From Paratrimastix pyriformis (Eukaryota > Preaxostyla > Paratrimastigidae): DNA of 40,000 nucleotides. Of the stretch, positions 1 to 29,364 are shown one piece after another. A program made the position numbers and the translations under genes. The stretch's first letter is position 1. Each line of letters begins with the position of its first letter. The stretch lies in assembly GCA_027972325.1 (NCBI GenBank), contig JAPMOS010000007.1:975001-1015000 (forward strand). The letters run 5' to 3'. The notes beneath the pieces are model-generated. The model was given only the letters and a program-made list of their open reading frames with translations. It searched no databases and was not told the DNA's origin.

Positions 1-1017
1 CGGGCCGCTTGCCCGAGGGGGGCGCCGGAGCAGCAGGGGCAGGAGCCGCGGGAGGGGGCGGGGGCGGAGGCGGAGGCGGCGGGGCGGGGCCGGCCTGTGG
101 CCCGGGGTTCTCGGCGTCATCTTTCTTCTTGCGCGGCTTGGCGGCCAGGGCGCTGAAGAACATATTCGCATAGAAACCTGCAACACCGGCGCAGACACAG
201 ACACGATCATGAGACGGGTGAGAGTGGGACACCCACCCCCATCATCATTACGATCCCCATTATTGCCCAGGGGGGGCCTGAACCGACCGGGTGGGTGCCG
301 CTCATCCTGGGCCTCTCCGGCTGCTCCGGGACCGGCCCCAGCAGGCGCGGCAGCCCCCGGCAAGCCCATGACGACGGGTCCCGTCTGTGGGGGGTTGAGC
401 AGCTGGTCGGGGTGGTGGGGCACGGTCCGGGGGGCGCGGGTGGGCAGCAGCATGGCGCGAAGGGGCAGGGAGCAGAGCTCCGCGTCCAGGAGGGGGGTCA
501 GGCAGGCCGGGGGGGGCGAGATCCGGTCGCGGAACAGATCACCGAACATGGCCGCGGGCCGGTCGGCTTTGAACAGGGCGTATGTGTCCAGGGGTACCGG
601 AAACCCGCCAAAGTACGAGCTGGGACAGAGGGCCAGGGTCGGACAGGACCGAAAGAGCGAGGGGATGCGACGGAGTAGGACGTTGGGCCGGGTCACGAAG
701 ACCACGCATCCGCCCGGGAACGGTTTGGCTGAGCCGGCGGGGGCGCGATGGATTGGGATGTCCTTGAACCAAATCAGGAAGGCATCCGGTTGGAAGAAGG
801 AAAGCGCAAAATCAACTGCTATAATGTCCGTGACCAAGATGTTCAGCGTCTGTGGGTCCAGGGGGCATGCTGGGGTCGAATAGACGACCGTGAACCCATC
901 CTTCACTTTTCGAGCCTTCAGCACTGTAGCCTCTGGGAGCGAGGTCATGTATGCTTTTACGACGGGAATATCCCATGTCGAGGCATTGGTGGCAGAACCC
1001 TCGTACCGCCGGACCAT
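1..1017 (-). CDS. Unrecognised protein, 3' part outside window
   Basis: Two exons are visible on the minus strand. Exon 1 runs 1017-288 from an ATG and is open for 243 codons; exon 2 starts at 177 and leaves the window. The 110-nt intron (donor GTCGGT, acceptor TTGCAG) joins in phase 1 to give a Gly codon. Exon 1 has an ordered look, with hydrophobic stretches such as LNILVTDIIAVDFALSFF, then turns Ala/Pro/Gly-rich before the intron. Exon 2 carries a basic patch (KPRKKK) followed by a long proline run. I recognise no domain. The hydrophobic stretches are broken by charges, so I do not predict membrane segments. Its ATG lies 57 bp from the start of the divergent Sel1 gene. Confidence 0.6.
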   Translation of the reverse strand, partial: MVRRYEGSATNASTWDIPVVKAYMTSLPEATVLKARKVKDGFTVVYSTPACPLDPQTLNILVTDIIAVDFALSFFQPDAFLIWFKDIPIHRAPAGSAKPFPGGCVVFVTRPNVLLRRIPSLFRSCPTLALCPSSYFGGFPVPLDTYALFKADRPAAMFGDLFRDRISPPPACLTPLLDAELCSLPLRAMLLPTRAPRTVPHHPDQLLNPPQTGPVVMGLPGAAAPAGAGPGAAGEAQDERHPPGRFRPPLGNNGDRNDDGGGCPTLTRLMIVSVSAPVLQVSMRICSSAPWPPSRARRKMTPRTPGHRPAPPRRLRLRPRPLPRLLPLLLRRPPRASGP

Positions 1018-1074
1018 GTTGGCCTGCAGTTCACTGGAACCGGGGTTCGTTGCACTCGCTCCCCGAAAAGTTCG
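1018..1074. promoter_or_regulatory. 57-bp spacer between divergent starts
   Basis: This is all that separates the start codons of the unrecognised minus gene (1017) and the plus Sel1 gene (1075). Both 5' UTRs and any core promoter must lie here or inside the neighbouring coding sequence. I see no TATA-like box. The promoter role is inferred from position only. Confidence 0.35.
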
Positions 1075-2672
1075 ATGTCCAGTTCGCCCGCCACAGATGT
1101 CCCAGCTTCCGGCCCCACGGTTGAAGTGACCCCTCCAGCCGGTGCCGTGGCACCCGTCGAACCCACGGAAACTCCGAATGTTGAGGCTCCGGTCATGTCC
1201 GAGGAGGCCCTTCAGCGAGCTGAGGCCGAGATCCTCGGTTCTCTGGACAAGTCATCCGATTCCGTGAAGGTCCTCCGTTTGGCTGCAACCGCAGGTGAAG
1301 TCGATGCCCAGTGGGCACTGGTCCAATATTGTGAACAACACATGCTGCCCGAGGAAGCCCTAGAATGGGCACGTCGCGCCAGTGCCCAAGGTTTTGTTAA
1401 GGCCCATAGTTGGTTGGGCGTCCATCTGGACGAGGGTATCAACTGCACCGCCAATCATGTCGAGGCCCACCGGTTCTATCAACTCGGCGCCGAGGTCCGC
1501 CCCCCACATCCACTCGTCCCCTCACGCGCGCCCTGTCCCAGGCCGGGGACGAAGTCTCCATGACCAACATTGCCACCCAGTACTACAAGGGTCAGGGCAC
1601 CGAGCCCGACATTGAGAAGGCAATCCAGTGGTACGAGCGGGCTGCCGGCAAGGGTCTGCCCCCGCGCCCCGCGCCCCAAAATTGGCCTCACGGAACGACC
1701 CCCATTCGATCTCAAATCCTACAGGAGTCGCACAAGCCATGCATCGCCTGGGGTATATCTACCAGGCGGGCTACCCCGCCGAGGGGATGGAGGCCGTCCC
1801 GCGGTCGGCCGGCCGGGTGCGGCCCGATCTGGCCAAGGCCGTCCGGTGGTTCGAGAAGGCCGCCGAGAAGTGTCCGCTGTCCCACACACCCACCCATCAG
1901 ATTCCAGGAAACCGAACCTGCCAAAGGCCGGGGGAAAGGCAGACGCGAGGGGAAACCGGCGCCAACCAACAATGACGAAGAAATCGCGCGCTCACCTCAC
2001 CTTCCCATCCACCCCACTCCCAATCTACCACCCCGCCGCCTCCCTCCGCCGACCGGCGCAGCCTACCCGGACAGCATGTTTGTGCTCGGCTCGCTGCTGT
2101 ACGAAGGTGTGCCCTCGGTGCTGCCCCCCGACCAGGCCCGGGCCGCGGAGCTGTGGGAGCCGCTCACCCGGGACAACGCCGTCTGCGACGAGGCCGACAA
2201 GCGCAAGCTGAAGGGCCTCGCCGCCACGGCCCTCGCCAAGGTCCGCAAGAGGTCATCCACCCGCCCCACGCTCTCCCGCGCACGTGATGCACGTGCGCAC
2301 GTGATGCGCGAGTGCCTTCTCCGGATTCATGTCACCCCTCCTCCCCGCTCATACTGTTTCCCCGTCCACACACACATGCACACCCAGGCCTACATTGGCG
2401 GCCACGGGGTGGCCCGGGACGGCGCCCAGGGGTCCCACCTGCTGCACATGGGGGCCCTGTTGGGCGACCCCGATGCCATGATCATGCTGGGCATCCTGTT
2501 TGGCTCGGCCGACCCGGCCCGGACCCTCGGGGCCCCGGGCATCATCGAGCGGGACCCCCAGAAGAGCTACGCCTGGTTCAGGCGGGCCGCCGATGCCGGC
2601 TGCGAGCGGGCCGGGCCCTACCTGGCCCGGTTCAGGCTGGCCCCCACCGCTGCCGCTGCCGCGAAGAAGTAG
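1075..2672 (+). CDS. Sel1-like repeat protein
   Basis: Five exons (1075-1494, 1542-1653, 1725-1871, 2062-2240, 2388-2672) join in frame to about 380 residues. After a disordered Pro/Glu-rich N-terminus of about 45 residues come several Sel1-type helical hairpins: short stretches such as ALEWARRASAQG, AIQWYERAAGKG and AVRWFEKAAEKS, each followed by an LG.(H/Y)..(E/G)G-type helix. The last is SYAWFRRAADAG. Sel1 repeats act as protein-binding scaffolds, for example in ER-associated degradation; the partner here is unknown. There is no signal peptide, so a cytosolic or nuclear scaffold is likeliest. All four donors are GTCCGC or GTCTGC. Splice junctions fall inside repeat units and restore the repeat consensus, which supports the model. 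No frame breaks were seen. Confidence 0.88.
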
Positions 2673-3269
2673 ACCTGATCGGGGGGGCCCGGGGCGCGCC
2701 TGGTGACTGAAACGCCCCCGCGCCGCTGCTTTGGGGGCTGTTGTTCGCGCGGGGGTGGGTGGCTGGGCGGATGGGGCGAATGGGTGCCTGGGTGAGGAAC
2801 CCGGGCACGGCACGGGTTGGTGGGGGATGTGGAAGGGAATGACCGTTCCGACACAACCCCCACCACCACCACCACCACCACCAGCCCAGCAATGGGCCAT
2901 GATTCGCGATTCAGCCCAATTGCCGAACAGTGGAGCGACGGTCTTCTTGACAGAGCGGGGGTGGGTGATGTCGATAAAATAAATCGGATGGAGGGGCGAG
3001 GGGAGACGAGGGGAGACGAGGGGAGACGAGGGGAGACGAGGGGAGACGAGGGGGAGACGAGGGGGAGACGAGGGGAGACGAGGGGGAGGAGGAGGGGAGA
3101 CGAGGGGATGTGAGGAGGAGGGAGGAGGAGCGGGACGGCGAGAGCAGCACATCCAGAATCGAGAGCCGCCAAAGAAGGCGAACCCGGAAAAACAGACGGG
3201 AAAAAAAATCAAATATAAACAGACGGGAAGCAAGCAGGACCTCATTCCTGCCTCCCTCCCGCCCCCCGA
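2673..3269. other. Convergent intergenic region, no gene seen
   Basis: It lies between the ends of the Sel1 gene and the TTLL9-like gene. It holds a short CCA run near 2862-2882 and the 10-bp minisatellite described separately. I find no conserved coding sequence. Both 3' UTRs presumably lie here. Confidence 0.6.
2992..3104. repeat. 10-bp minisatellite, unit GGGGAGACGA
   Basis: About ten tandem copies, the later ones varying by one G (GGGGGAGACGA). It grades into GGA-rich sequence to about 3130. It is purine-rich on the plus strand and sits between two convergent gene ends. Confidence 0.9.
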
Positions 3270-7738
<4,469 letters not shown>

Positions 7739-7957
7739 CCGCGGCGAAGGAGGAGGATTGAGAGCGTCGCCCGTGCGGAGGTGGTGACCCTTCCGGGCAA
7801 TTCAAATTGGGCAGAAGCGAACGAAAACGGCTGTGCAAACGCAACGCAAACAAAGAGAAAGAAGGAAGCATCCGCAAAAGTCGGAGCGATGGAAGGAGGG
7901 GAGGAGGAGGAGGAAGAGGAGAGAGGCCAAGAGTGCAGAAGACTGGGATCGCATTCT

Positions 7958-9778
7958 TCACGACTCGCGCCTTTCATCATCGGTACCGGCAGCCCCCTGG
8001 AAGCGCTGCTGCAGCTGTTTGAACTGAGCTGTCGTGAACTTGATTCTGGCTCGGCGCACGTAGTCCGAGGGGATGGTATCGGTGGGTGGGGCGGCACCCT
8101 CCTGGGTTGGTGAGGCCGTGTCGTAGGGTGGTGGGGGTGGGGGTGGGGGAGGAAGTGCCGTGGCGGTGGCAACGGCCGGGGCGGTGGCACTCGCCAGGGC
8201 GGGCGGGGCAGGACCCGCCGCCCCGCTTTGGAAGGCCGGCCCGCCCTGGGGCAGCCGCTCCCCCCGCAAAAGTGCCTCGCGCTCCCAGTCCAGGAAGAGG
8301 CGCACCTCCTCCTCGGGGGAAATGGGGTGGTCGTCGGGCAGCGGGGCAGGCAGCACCTCGGGCTCTGCCTCAGCCTCCGGGCGCCTGGCGCCGGGGGCAG
8401 GGCGAGCCGCCCCGAGGGCTTGGCCGGGCCCCATCACGCCCCCGTCTGCATCCGCGGGGGCGGGGGGCGGCGCGGGGCCGTCGGCCGGGGGAACGGGCAT
8501 GGCGCCTCCGGGCCCGGCGCCAAACAGGCCGCCGGGGAGAACGTCACCCTGCTGGATGCGGTACTGGCGGTAGAGCAGGTTGCCCACCCAGAGCAGCGAG
8601 AAGCCCCAGAAGAGCGAGGGCAGAAGGGCCACCAGGATGATCATCACGATCCCCACGAAGGTCATGTCGGGGGGCAGCTGGAGGACCATCTGTAGCGGGG
8701 GGGAGGGGGGGAAGGAGGGGAGGAGGACGTGAAGGGACAAGAGGGGATGTCAAGGAGGACGTTTCCAAGGCTCGAAGCCGTGGAGGATGTGGGTGGGAGC
8801 TGGGCAGAGGGGGCTGACATTCTCCGAGGGCGCCTTTGGGTCGTAGAAGCAGGTGCGGTTGGCGGCAGTCTCGGGGGTCAGCCCACGCCAGCGCGATTTG
8901 GCACGGGAGGTGGGTGTGCACAACCCGATCGTGACATCGAGCACCTGCCCGGGATACACGGGCACCTCGTCATTGGACGCGGCGGCGGCCATCTCAGCGG
9001 CGGCGGTGAGTGCCACGCGGTCCAACAGACGGGGAGATACCGACCGAGCGAGGACATGGGGGTTGGGGATGTCCGCTCGGCGGAGGGATGGTGAAGGAAG
9101 GTACTCTTTCACGGTCTGGGCCAGCGAGTAGACGTTGGCAGCGACCGACGACCCAGCGTTGGAGCCCACATATGGGGACTGGGGGAAGGTCACCGTGAAA
9201 ACATGGACGCATGCTCCTGTACTATAAGAATCCGCCTGGTATTTGGAAGGGTCAGCAACCATCCGCGGACGATCGCCACGACAGACGGGGTAGGTCAGCG
9301 AGATGTTCTGATAGGTAACCAGTTGGCACTTTGTCTCCACGAAATTCCTGTGAGATGAGGTGAAGACCCACGTGAGTGCTGGAAGAAGGGACAACAAACC
9401 CGTTAATCCAGCTACTGTAGGCCAGAGCCTGCCCGGTCCCGACGACATACGAAAACATGTATAGAGAAGCGAGGGTATAGAGGGCAAAACGGAGGATAAC
9501 TTCTGTCCACCTAATCTGTTGTTCTATCGCATGAAAACAGGACGAAAGTGAGGGCGCCAAAGAATGCCAAAAAACAGGGCGATGAGTGGACGAGTCATTG
9601 AAAAAGGGTGGAAACAAACCCCCCACATTGCCCGTCCACAAAACTCGCATGATAAGCCTGAGACGCTCCCAAAACACCATGATGCGTAAAGGGAGTGCAA
9701 GCGAACTCGCGAAGCGAAGAGAGGAAAGCCCTCGGGATCTTACCGCTGTTTCGCCAGTGCAGCCCCACGCGCTGAAAC

Positions 9779-9780
<2 letters not shown>
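7958..9780 (-). CDS. Predicted two-span membrane protein, Pro-rich tail
   Basis: Four exons (9780-9744, 9523-9451, 9347-8819, 8689-7958) join in phase to 456 residues. A short N-terminus is followed by a hydrophobic helix (EVILRFALYTLASLYMFS, about residues 18-36). A region of about 180 residues with spaced cysteines follows (CQLVTYQ, YPVCRGD, CFYDPKAP). A second strong helix (TFVGIVMIILVALLPSLFWG) comes next, then a long Pro/Ala-rich acidic tail. The topology and the CFYDP motif loosely recall BK-channel beta subunits (KCNMB), but I would not assign it. The first two introns have the only GTAAGA and GTATGT donors in the window. Its ATG overlaps the kinesin ATG by two bases. Confidence 0.72.
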
Positions 9781-22886
<13,106 letters not shown>

Positions 22887-23402
22887 GCGGGACATCCGTT
22901 TCTTTGGGGTGGGCACTCGGAAGTTTTTTGTGGGGTGATGGCATTATCGGGGGTTGTACCCTCTTGCCCTCACCTCCTCTCCACTCTCCCTCCCTCCTTC
23001 CTTCTCGCGCGAGATGTTGTAATCGCTCTATCGCACTGTTTTTCTTTCTCCTCTCTTGCTTCGTGTTTGCCTTACCATTTATTGGAGAATGCGTCTCCAT
23101 TGCTTCGCTTTTTTTTTCTCCGTCGGCACGTTGGCGTCCTTTCGGCATCGCTACTTTCTCCTTTCTGAACAGATTGCTCTTCCTTGCTCTGCGACCCCGA
23201 GGTGGCGTTTGTGGGAGACGTTGGCCTCACGCAATGCTCCACGAAAAAAACCGATTTGCTGCCGGCGCTTGATTGGACCGAATCTGTATAACCACCGGCA
23301 CCAAAGGTCTGCAAAGGCCTCGTTTGCGTCGATCTCTCATTTCCATTTTTTGCGTATGGCACAGAGTTGGCCTCTTTGGAAAGCAGGAACAAAATATCAA
23401 CC
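22887..23402. other. Intergenic, AT-richer, no gene seen
   Basis: It lies between the kinesin stop and the next start. It has clearly lower GC than the kinesin 3' end, with T-rich stretches near 23036-23120. It presumably holds the kinesin 3' UTR and the promoter of the following gene. No repeats of note. Confidence 0.55.
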
Positions 23403-23837
23403 ATGACCTCTCGCCCTGGCGCATTGGCCCACGAAACCGCCTGCCTTCGTGAGATCTTCAATAAGGAAGCCCGCTTCACCGATCACTGGCTCAAAGAAAG
23501 GCTGTCATCGCCTCCGCCGGTGAGTCCCGTTCGCGAGCGGCGATGCTCTCCCCAACGGTCCCCGGTCCTGTCATCGCCTGAGGGCTCCCTTCAAAAGTCT
23601 CCGGGCCCTGCCGAGGAGAGGACACCCTCTCCCCAACGTTCTCTTTCGCCAAGGCGTTCTCGCTCACCCGGCAGACGGAATCTGCTCGAGCGCGAAAATC
23701 TGTCTCTGAACAACAGGTTTGCACAGCCTCATCGTTCTTCTGGAGTTTTATTCTCTACTTTTTTGCGTAGGTCTTTTCGGTCAATCGCCAGCTTCGGGAG
23801 CGTCGGATGCGATGGGTTCATTCATATTCCTCATTAA
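23403..23837 (+). CDS. Short Ser/Arg-Pro-rich protein, 3' end unsure
   Basis: From the ATG at 23403 an open frame gives an N-terminal segment (ACLREIFNKEARFTDHWLKE) followed by an SR/SP-rich stretch (SPVRERRCSPQRSP, TPSPQRSLSPRRSRSPGRR). The likely donor is GTTTGC at 23717. Joining to the acceptor at about 23770 gives a stop at 23837 and a protein of roughly 125 residues; reading through without splicing gives a similar end. An in-frame upstream ATG exists at 23367. SR and SP dipeptides suggest a phosphorylated, possibly RNA-related protein, but I recognise no domain. A downstream frame (RQLRERRMRW) might belong to it if the splicing differs. Confidence 0.45.
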   Translation: MTSRPGALAHETACLREIFNKEARFTDHWLKERLSSPPPVSPVRERRCSPQRSPVLSSPEGSLQKSPGPAEERTPSPQRSLSPRRSRSPGRRNLLERENLSLNNRFAQPHRSSGVLFSTFLRRSFRSIASFGSVGCDGFIHIPH

Positions 23838-24026
23838 TTTTTTCCCTTCTCTGGCAATCTCTTTGTGTTTGCCGTTGTATTCTGATTGTTTTTCTTTCTC
23901 TTGTTCCCTGGCCTCTCGTGAAGATGGCGCAGAACAATTGCTCTTACAGTTCCCCAAAAAACAACTCAATGATACCAAAAATCGAAAATGCTCGCAAAAA
24001 AATCCCACCCGTCTCACGGGGGGGTG

Positions 24027-24765
24027 TCATCGGGCTGGCGCTTGTGCAGCGGCGGCAGCGGCAGCGGCAGCGACTGGGTTCTGGACCAGGTTTGCAGGCG
24101 CCGTGATGGCCACCGCCGCCTCGCCGGTCTCCGTTGCCGTGGCCGTGGCTGTCACCCCCCCGGTGGACTGAAGAACCACCTGGCCGTTGGTGACCCGGTC
24201 GAGGGCAGCCGCCAAGGTTGGGATGTCGAGGGTCGGGGATCGGTCGCCATCCAGGAAGTAGTCGAACCCGGGACGGGCGAGCTGGTCGGGGGGCCGGGAT
24301 GGATGAGTGCGATGCGAGGGTGAGCGGGCGGGGAAAAGCGGGACAGACCGCCGCCCGGATGGCTTGCTCCCAGTCGGCCAGGTCCTTGCGGCCCTCGGCG
24401 TTGGGCAGCTCCTCGAGGGGACGGATGTAGAACGAGCGCTTGGGCGATCGCAGCTGGCGGGAAGGGCCGATCGATGATGATGATGACACGGCGGGAAGGG
24501 GGACGTGGGGGGATGTGGGGGGGGAGGGCCCCGCAGGCACCCACGCCCAACCCGAGGGACGGGGTGACGGACCTCGAGGCAGGGCGGTTGGGCTGCGACC
24601 ATCTCGATGTTATTGAAGTCGGGCACGACCAGGACGCCCTGCGGCGAGTCGCTCTGGCGAGGAACCGCCCGTCAAGAATCAAAGAAACCGCGATTGTTGA
24701 GAAGAGCCCGATCGCCAAGAGAGGGCCAAGAAGGAGAAGCAAGGGGGAAGAGGGAGGGGGGGGGG

Positions 24766-24800
<35 letters not shown>

Positions 24801-26093
24801 GAGGATGGAGGGCATGCGATTGGCGCGAGGGAGGGCACACCGGATCGGCGGATTGGGGCGGGTTCAGCGGACCCGTGGGGTCTTGTAGTAGAACAGGTAG
24901 CGGCCGCTCAGGATGAACCAGCGCTTCGACCAGTTGTGCCGAAAAAAACCTGCGGCCCGCCCCCCACCACAGACACAGAGGCGGATCGAAGGAGACACGG
25001 CCCTCGGTGGTGAGTTGGTTGCGTGTTGGACAGGATTGTGCGCGGGTCAATACCGGAAGGGAGGAGGAGGGGAGGTGCGGTGGGCGGCCGGACCCATCTT
25101 CAGAAGGTAGCCCGATCGTTCGGCGCAGTGAATCGCCTGCGCGGAGATCTGCGAGCGCATCGGGGAGTGCAAAACAGACAAGTCGGGATCAGTGCCCGAA
25201 CCGAAAAATCCTCGAGCACCCATCCACCCCCCCCCCCCCCCCCCCTCCCCTCCCCCCGCGTCTCACCCACCAGGGATGGGAGCCGCGAACCCGCCCGAGC
25301 TGCTTGACGGTCCGCGGGCGGAAGGTCTCCTTGATGCGGGTGATGACCCGCTGGAAGACCGCCACCACTCCCTCGTTCCGGCGGGCACTGCACTCGCAGT
25401 ACTCGCACTGGAAGAGCCGCGCGATCAGGGCGGCGTCCTCGGTGGTCACCTCCCGGCGGGCGTCCGCGTCTGGGGGTGGAAAGGAAGATGAGACCGGGGG
25501 GACGCCAACGACCCCGACCCGACCTGCCTTGTTGCCCACCAGAACGGCCGGGAGTTTATGACCCCGCTGTCTGCTCTGGTTGGCCAGACGGGTCAGAATG
25601 TCGCAGCACTGTAGGCGGGTGACGAGGGAAAAGGCGGCGGAATGAGCGGCACATGGGCGACGGTGGCGACAGACCTCCACGAACGTGTTGTGCGCGCAGA
25701 CATCGAACACGACGATGTATGCTTGCCGAGATTTATTGTGAAAATGTTGTGCCCCCTCCTCAATTTCTCGAAATGGCTGAATGCGATCGGTAGTGTCGAA
25801 GCCTTGGGTGTCCTCAATTTCAAGCCGCAGCTCCTGCCCCTCAAAAGCTGCCAGGATGATACCCCACACATGAGTCGCACGGAAAGCAGAAATGAGCACC
25901 AGACAATATGTCTTCCAATACGGCTCTGTACCGGGCGTCTGATAGTGAACTGCGTTGTAATCTGATGTCACAAACTGATTAATCATGGATGTCTTGCCTG
26001 TAAGTCCGCTCGAATGTGACCAATCCAATCAAGGAACGTCAGACCAACTCCTGTGGGTCCAACGACAGCGATACGTGGACATAGAAGATCCAT
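24027..26093 (-). CDS. Ras-like GTPase fused to a PH domain
   Basis: Ten exons (26093-26045, 25997-25905, 25847-25675, 25608-25524, 25469-25291, 25148-25094, 24949-24873, 24653-24573, 24453-24349, 24281-24027) join in phase to 383 residues with no frame break. N-terminal half: G1 GPTGVGKTS (about residues 12-20), G3 DTQGF, G4 NKAD, G5 ECSAR, so a nearly complete Ras-superfamily fold. G3 has Gln where Ras has Ala (DTQG for DTAG), and Phe at the catalytic Gln61 position. C-terminal half: a pleckstrin-homology domain (SGYLLKMG, RHNWSKRWFILSGRYLFYYK, ADWEQAIRAA). An Ala/Thr-rich tail of about 60 residues follows. There is no C-terminal CAAX or Cys motif; membrane binding may rest on the PH domain. 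AGAP-type proteins also join a GTPase-like and a PH domain but add ArfGAP, which is absent here. Confidence 0.85.
24757..24803. repeat. G run plus (GGA)n in GTPase-PH intron
   Basis: About 21 G followed by eight GGA units, in the intron 24872-24654. In the transcript this is a (TCC)n and C tract ahead of the acceptor. Confidence 0.88.
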
Positions 26094-26243
26094 CAGGACC
26101 GCCGACGCCGGAAAGACACTGAAAAGGACAGTTTCCTCGACCCGTGGGGTTGAATAGTCATGACGGAAAGCGCAAACTCTTGCCCAAAAAATCGAGAGAA
26201 GAAGCTCAAAAAAACCAAACAAAAACAATCGTCCACAGCATTG

Positions 26244-29200
26244 TTATTCGAGCAATGGTCGTTCCTGATCCTCTTCGCGGCGCCGGGAGGGCGACCTCCG
26301 GGGTTCCTCTGTTGGCGCCACGGGGAACGAAATCGCCACGGCGGCCGGGGCGGCGGCCTCCGTCCGGGGAGCCAGGCCCACGACACGGGCACGAGCCCCC
26401 TCGAGCGCACGCTGGTCCACGGTGCTCGCCGTGATGGGCGGTGGGTTCAGCGACGGGGCGTAGATGGCCACGGCCCGTCGGGGCTGCGGGGCATACTCGG
26501 GGGGTGGGTGCGAGAAGGCCGTGGGCGGGCTCTCACGCTCCGCCGGCTCGGGTTCCCGGGGGCGGGCGAGGGGCGCCGGCGGGGCGGGCATGACGAAGAT
26601 CGGATCGGGAGCCACCGGGGGCCCGGCCACGTACATGGGGCCGGGCTGGGGCATCAACACCGCCTGCTGCTGCGGGACCGGGGGCACCGTGGTGGCCGGG
26701 GCCAACGTCGCCATCACCGGGGGATGCTCGGCCTCGTACCGGTCCAGGGCCGCCAGGAGGCCCGGCGATTGCACCCAGTGGGCCTGCAGCCAGCTCCGTG
26801 CCGGGCCCACCTGGCCTTGGGCTGCCACCAACCCCCCAGGAGAGAAGAACCGTGGGATGAGGGGGCCGGGGGAGGGGAGGGGAGAGGCGGAGGGGGCGAG
26901 AGGGGAGACTCGGCGGCGGACCGAGGAACTGCTGCACGACGGCCATGTGGAGGCACTCCTTCAGGGCAGACAGCCTCAGGGACGCCTCGGCCTCCTCGCC
27001 GAACATCCGCTCGACCTCCTGCCCGCCAGATCGTGTGGGGATGGGAGGGAAGGGAAGAGGCGCAAAGATGGGGGAAGGGGTGCGTGGGAGGAGGAGGGGA
27101 GATGGGAGGATGGGAGGGAAGGGAAGAGGCGCAGAAAGTTGGGAAACGGACGAGCGGGAAAACGGAGGGTGGATGGGAGGGGGCTGGCGGACCTCGATCA
27201 GGGCGAGGTAATCCTCCGAGTTCGCGATCTCCTCAGGCTGTGCGCGAGCGTCCCATGCCCCCCCCCCCCCCCGCCCCCCCCCCCCCCCCCCCCCCCCGCC
27301 ACGCCACACCGCAGCCCCCCCGCAGGCCCAGTCAGGTGGAGGTTGCCAGACGATCAAAGGGCGCGCGCAGGCCAGGGCATCGAGCAGACCCGGAGCACGG
27401 GGCCCTGGGGCCCCTGGGCAGGGCAGGGCAGCAGGCCGCACTGGAGCAGGGCCGGCAGCAGCCGCTGGCCGACGAGGGCCGCCACCCCCGAGCTGACGTA
27501 CGCCCCACCGTGCCGCATCCGGACCTGCGGCCAGAGGGAGGGCGGCGCAGAGGGGCATGAGAGGCCCATGGCGCGAGAGTGGATGCGGGCGGGGGGTAGT
27601 GGCGGCTGAGGGTGCGGACCTGGTAGGCGGCCCGGAGGGCCTCCAGGATGCGGCCCTCGGCCAGCCCCCGGGTGACCTGCTCCTGGAGGACCTCGAGCTC
27701 GCCCGCCAGCGGCTGAGCCACCGAACGCCCACGCACGCGCCCATGCGGGGGGCCAACGGACGGAGCGAACAGAGGAATGGTGAACGAGGGAAGGGGAAAT
27801 GGAATGGCGGCATGGTTATTGGCCCCCAACTGACGGACGTTGACCATCATGACGGGCCACATCCCGGCCGGCTCTCCTTGGAGCTGCTGCTGCTGCTGCG
27901 GAGCCGCCAGAAACACCGGCGAGAGCACCGTCTGCTGAGGCTGCTGTTGAAGAAGTTGCTGCTGCTGCTGTTGAAGGAGTTGCTGCTGCTGCTGCTGCTG
28001 CTGCTGTTGTTGTTGTTGTTGTTGAAGGAGTTGTTGTTGCTGTTGTTGTTGTTGTTGTTGCTGCTGCTGAATGAATTGCTGCTGCTGTTGCTGGTTTGGC
28101 GCTGCCACGAGGGGCTGCGAAGCGGCGGGGTTGAACGGGACCGCGGCCAGTGAGCGCTGCGCCTCGGGGAGGGGGCCTAGCATGTAGGGGGCGTGGGGGG
28201 CCGCCGATGTGCGCCTCAGGTAGCCCTGCACGTACAGCCGGTCCGTCAGGCGCTGCCAGCCGGCCGACTGGGTCTGGAGGAGGGGGAGGAGGAAGGGGGG
28301 GACAGTGGGGATGAGCACGCACACGCAGAAGGGCAAGCGCGATGATTGGATGAGGTGGGGAGCCGACCTCGAGGCGGGGCAGCATGGCGAGGCCCTCGCG
28401 GCTCAGGGCGAACTGCAGCAGCCCGTCAGGCGAGGCCCCCTCGGCCACCTGGTCGAGGGCCCGCGTCAGCCGCTGGAAGACACCAGAAAAACAAAGGGGC
28501 AGACGTGGCGTGGACGTGAGGATGTGGCCGGGAGGGATGTGGGTGTGGAGGATTGGAAAGGACGCAGGCCGCCCGATGATGCGGTGGGAATGGCCAAACA
28601 AAAACAAGCAACGCGTGGTGCCCGTGCCCCCCTCGGGGGCGCGGTGGGCACATGGACCGCTGGGGCGGGTGGGCATACAATGGATGGGGATCCTTCCCCC
28701 CCCCCCCCCGGGTAGGATCTGCCCGTGGGGGGTGGGCCATATTCTGGGCGAGTGGGGATCCGAATGGAGGCGGAGGGACGGACTGGGTCGGGTTCGCCCG
28801 CGGCCATGTTGGCCATGTTGGCCATGTTCTGGGCGAGGGCCTCCCCGTAGCGGAGCAGCAGGGGCAGGGCGCGGCCCATGTGGGGCGGGCTCACCACGGC
28901 CAGCAGGGCCAGGACGGGGATGGCCGCGGCCGCGAAGGGCACCTCGCTGATCTGCAGATGCACCGACGAGCTGTCCGCCTCCCGATCCAGGGCAGCGGCC
29001 GTCTGGTGGGGTGGGAGGGAGGGGAGGGAGGGGAGGGGAGGGGAGGGGAGATGGGAGGGGGGATGGAGGGGGATGGAGGGGGGGGGGGAGGGATGGGATC
29101 CGGATGGAGGCGCGGGGGAGCTGTGGCGAGAGCGCCGTGGTGCGTGATGGGCGCGGGCCGGACCTGGCAGCATCCCAGGATGGCGTCTCCGAGGCCGGGC

Positions 29201-29328
29201 AGCAGCTGCGGGCGGTGGATCAGGGCCTGCGCGCGCCAGCATATCCCAACGAGGACCCCCCAAACGATTGTGGGACCCTTGCCATAGGCTGCCTGGCCTC
29301 GTTCCCTCCTCCTCCTGCTCCTCCTGCT

Positions 29329-29364
<36 letters not shown>

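Noticed and set aside
748-1563. Extended N-terminus for the Sel1 protein starting at 748
   Set aside because: The upstream part overlaps the coding sequence of the divergent gene on the other strand, has no domain signal, and an ATG at 1075 starts the protein-like sequence.
23838-24171. Extension of the Ser/Arg-rich gene into an Ala-rich C-terminus ending at 24171
   Set aside because: The Ala run is the antisense of the GTPase-PH protein's last exon, which has clear support; phase from the upstream exon also disagrees.
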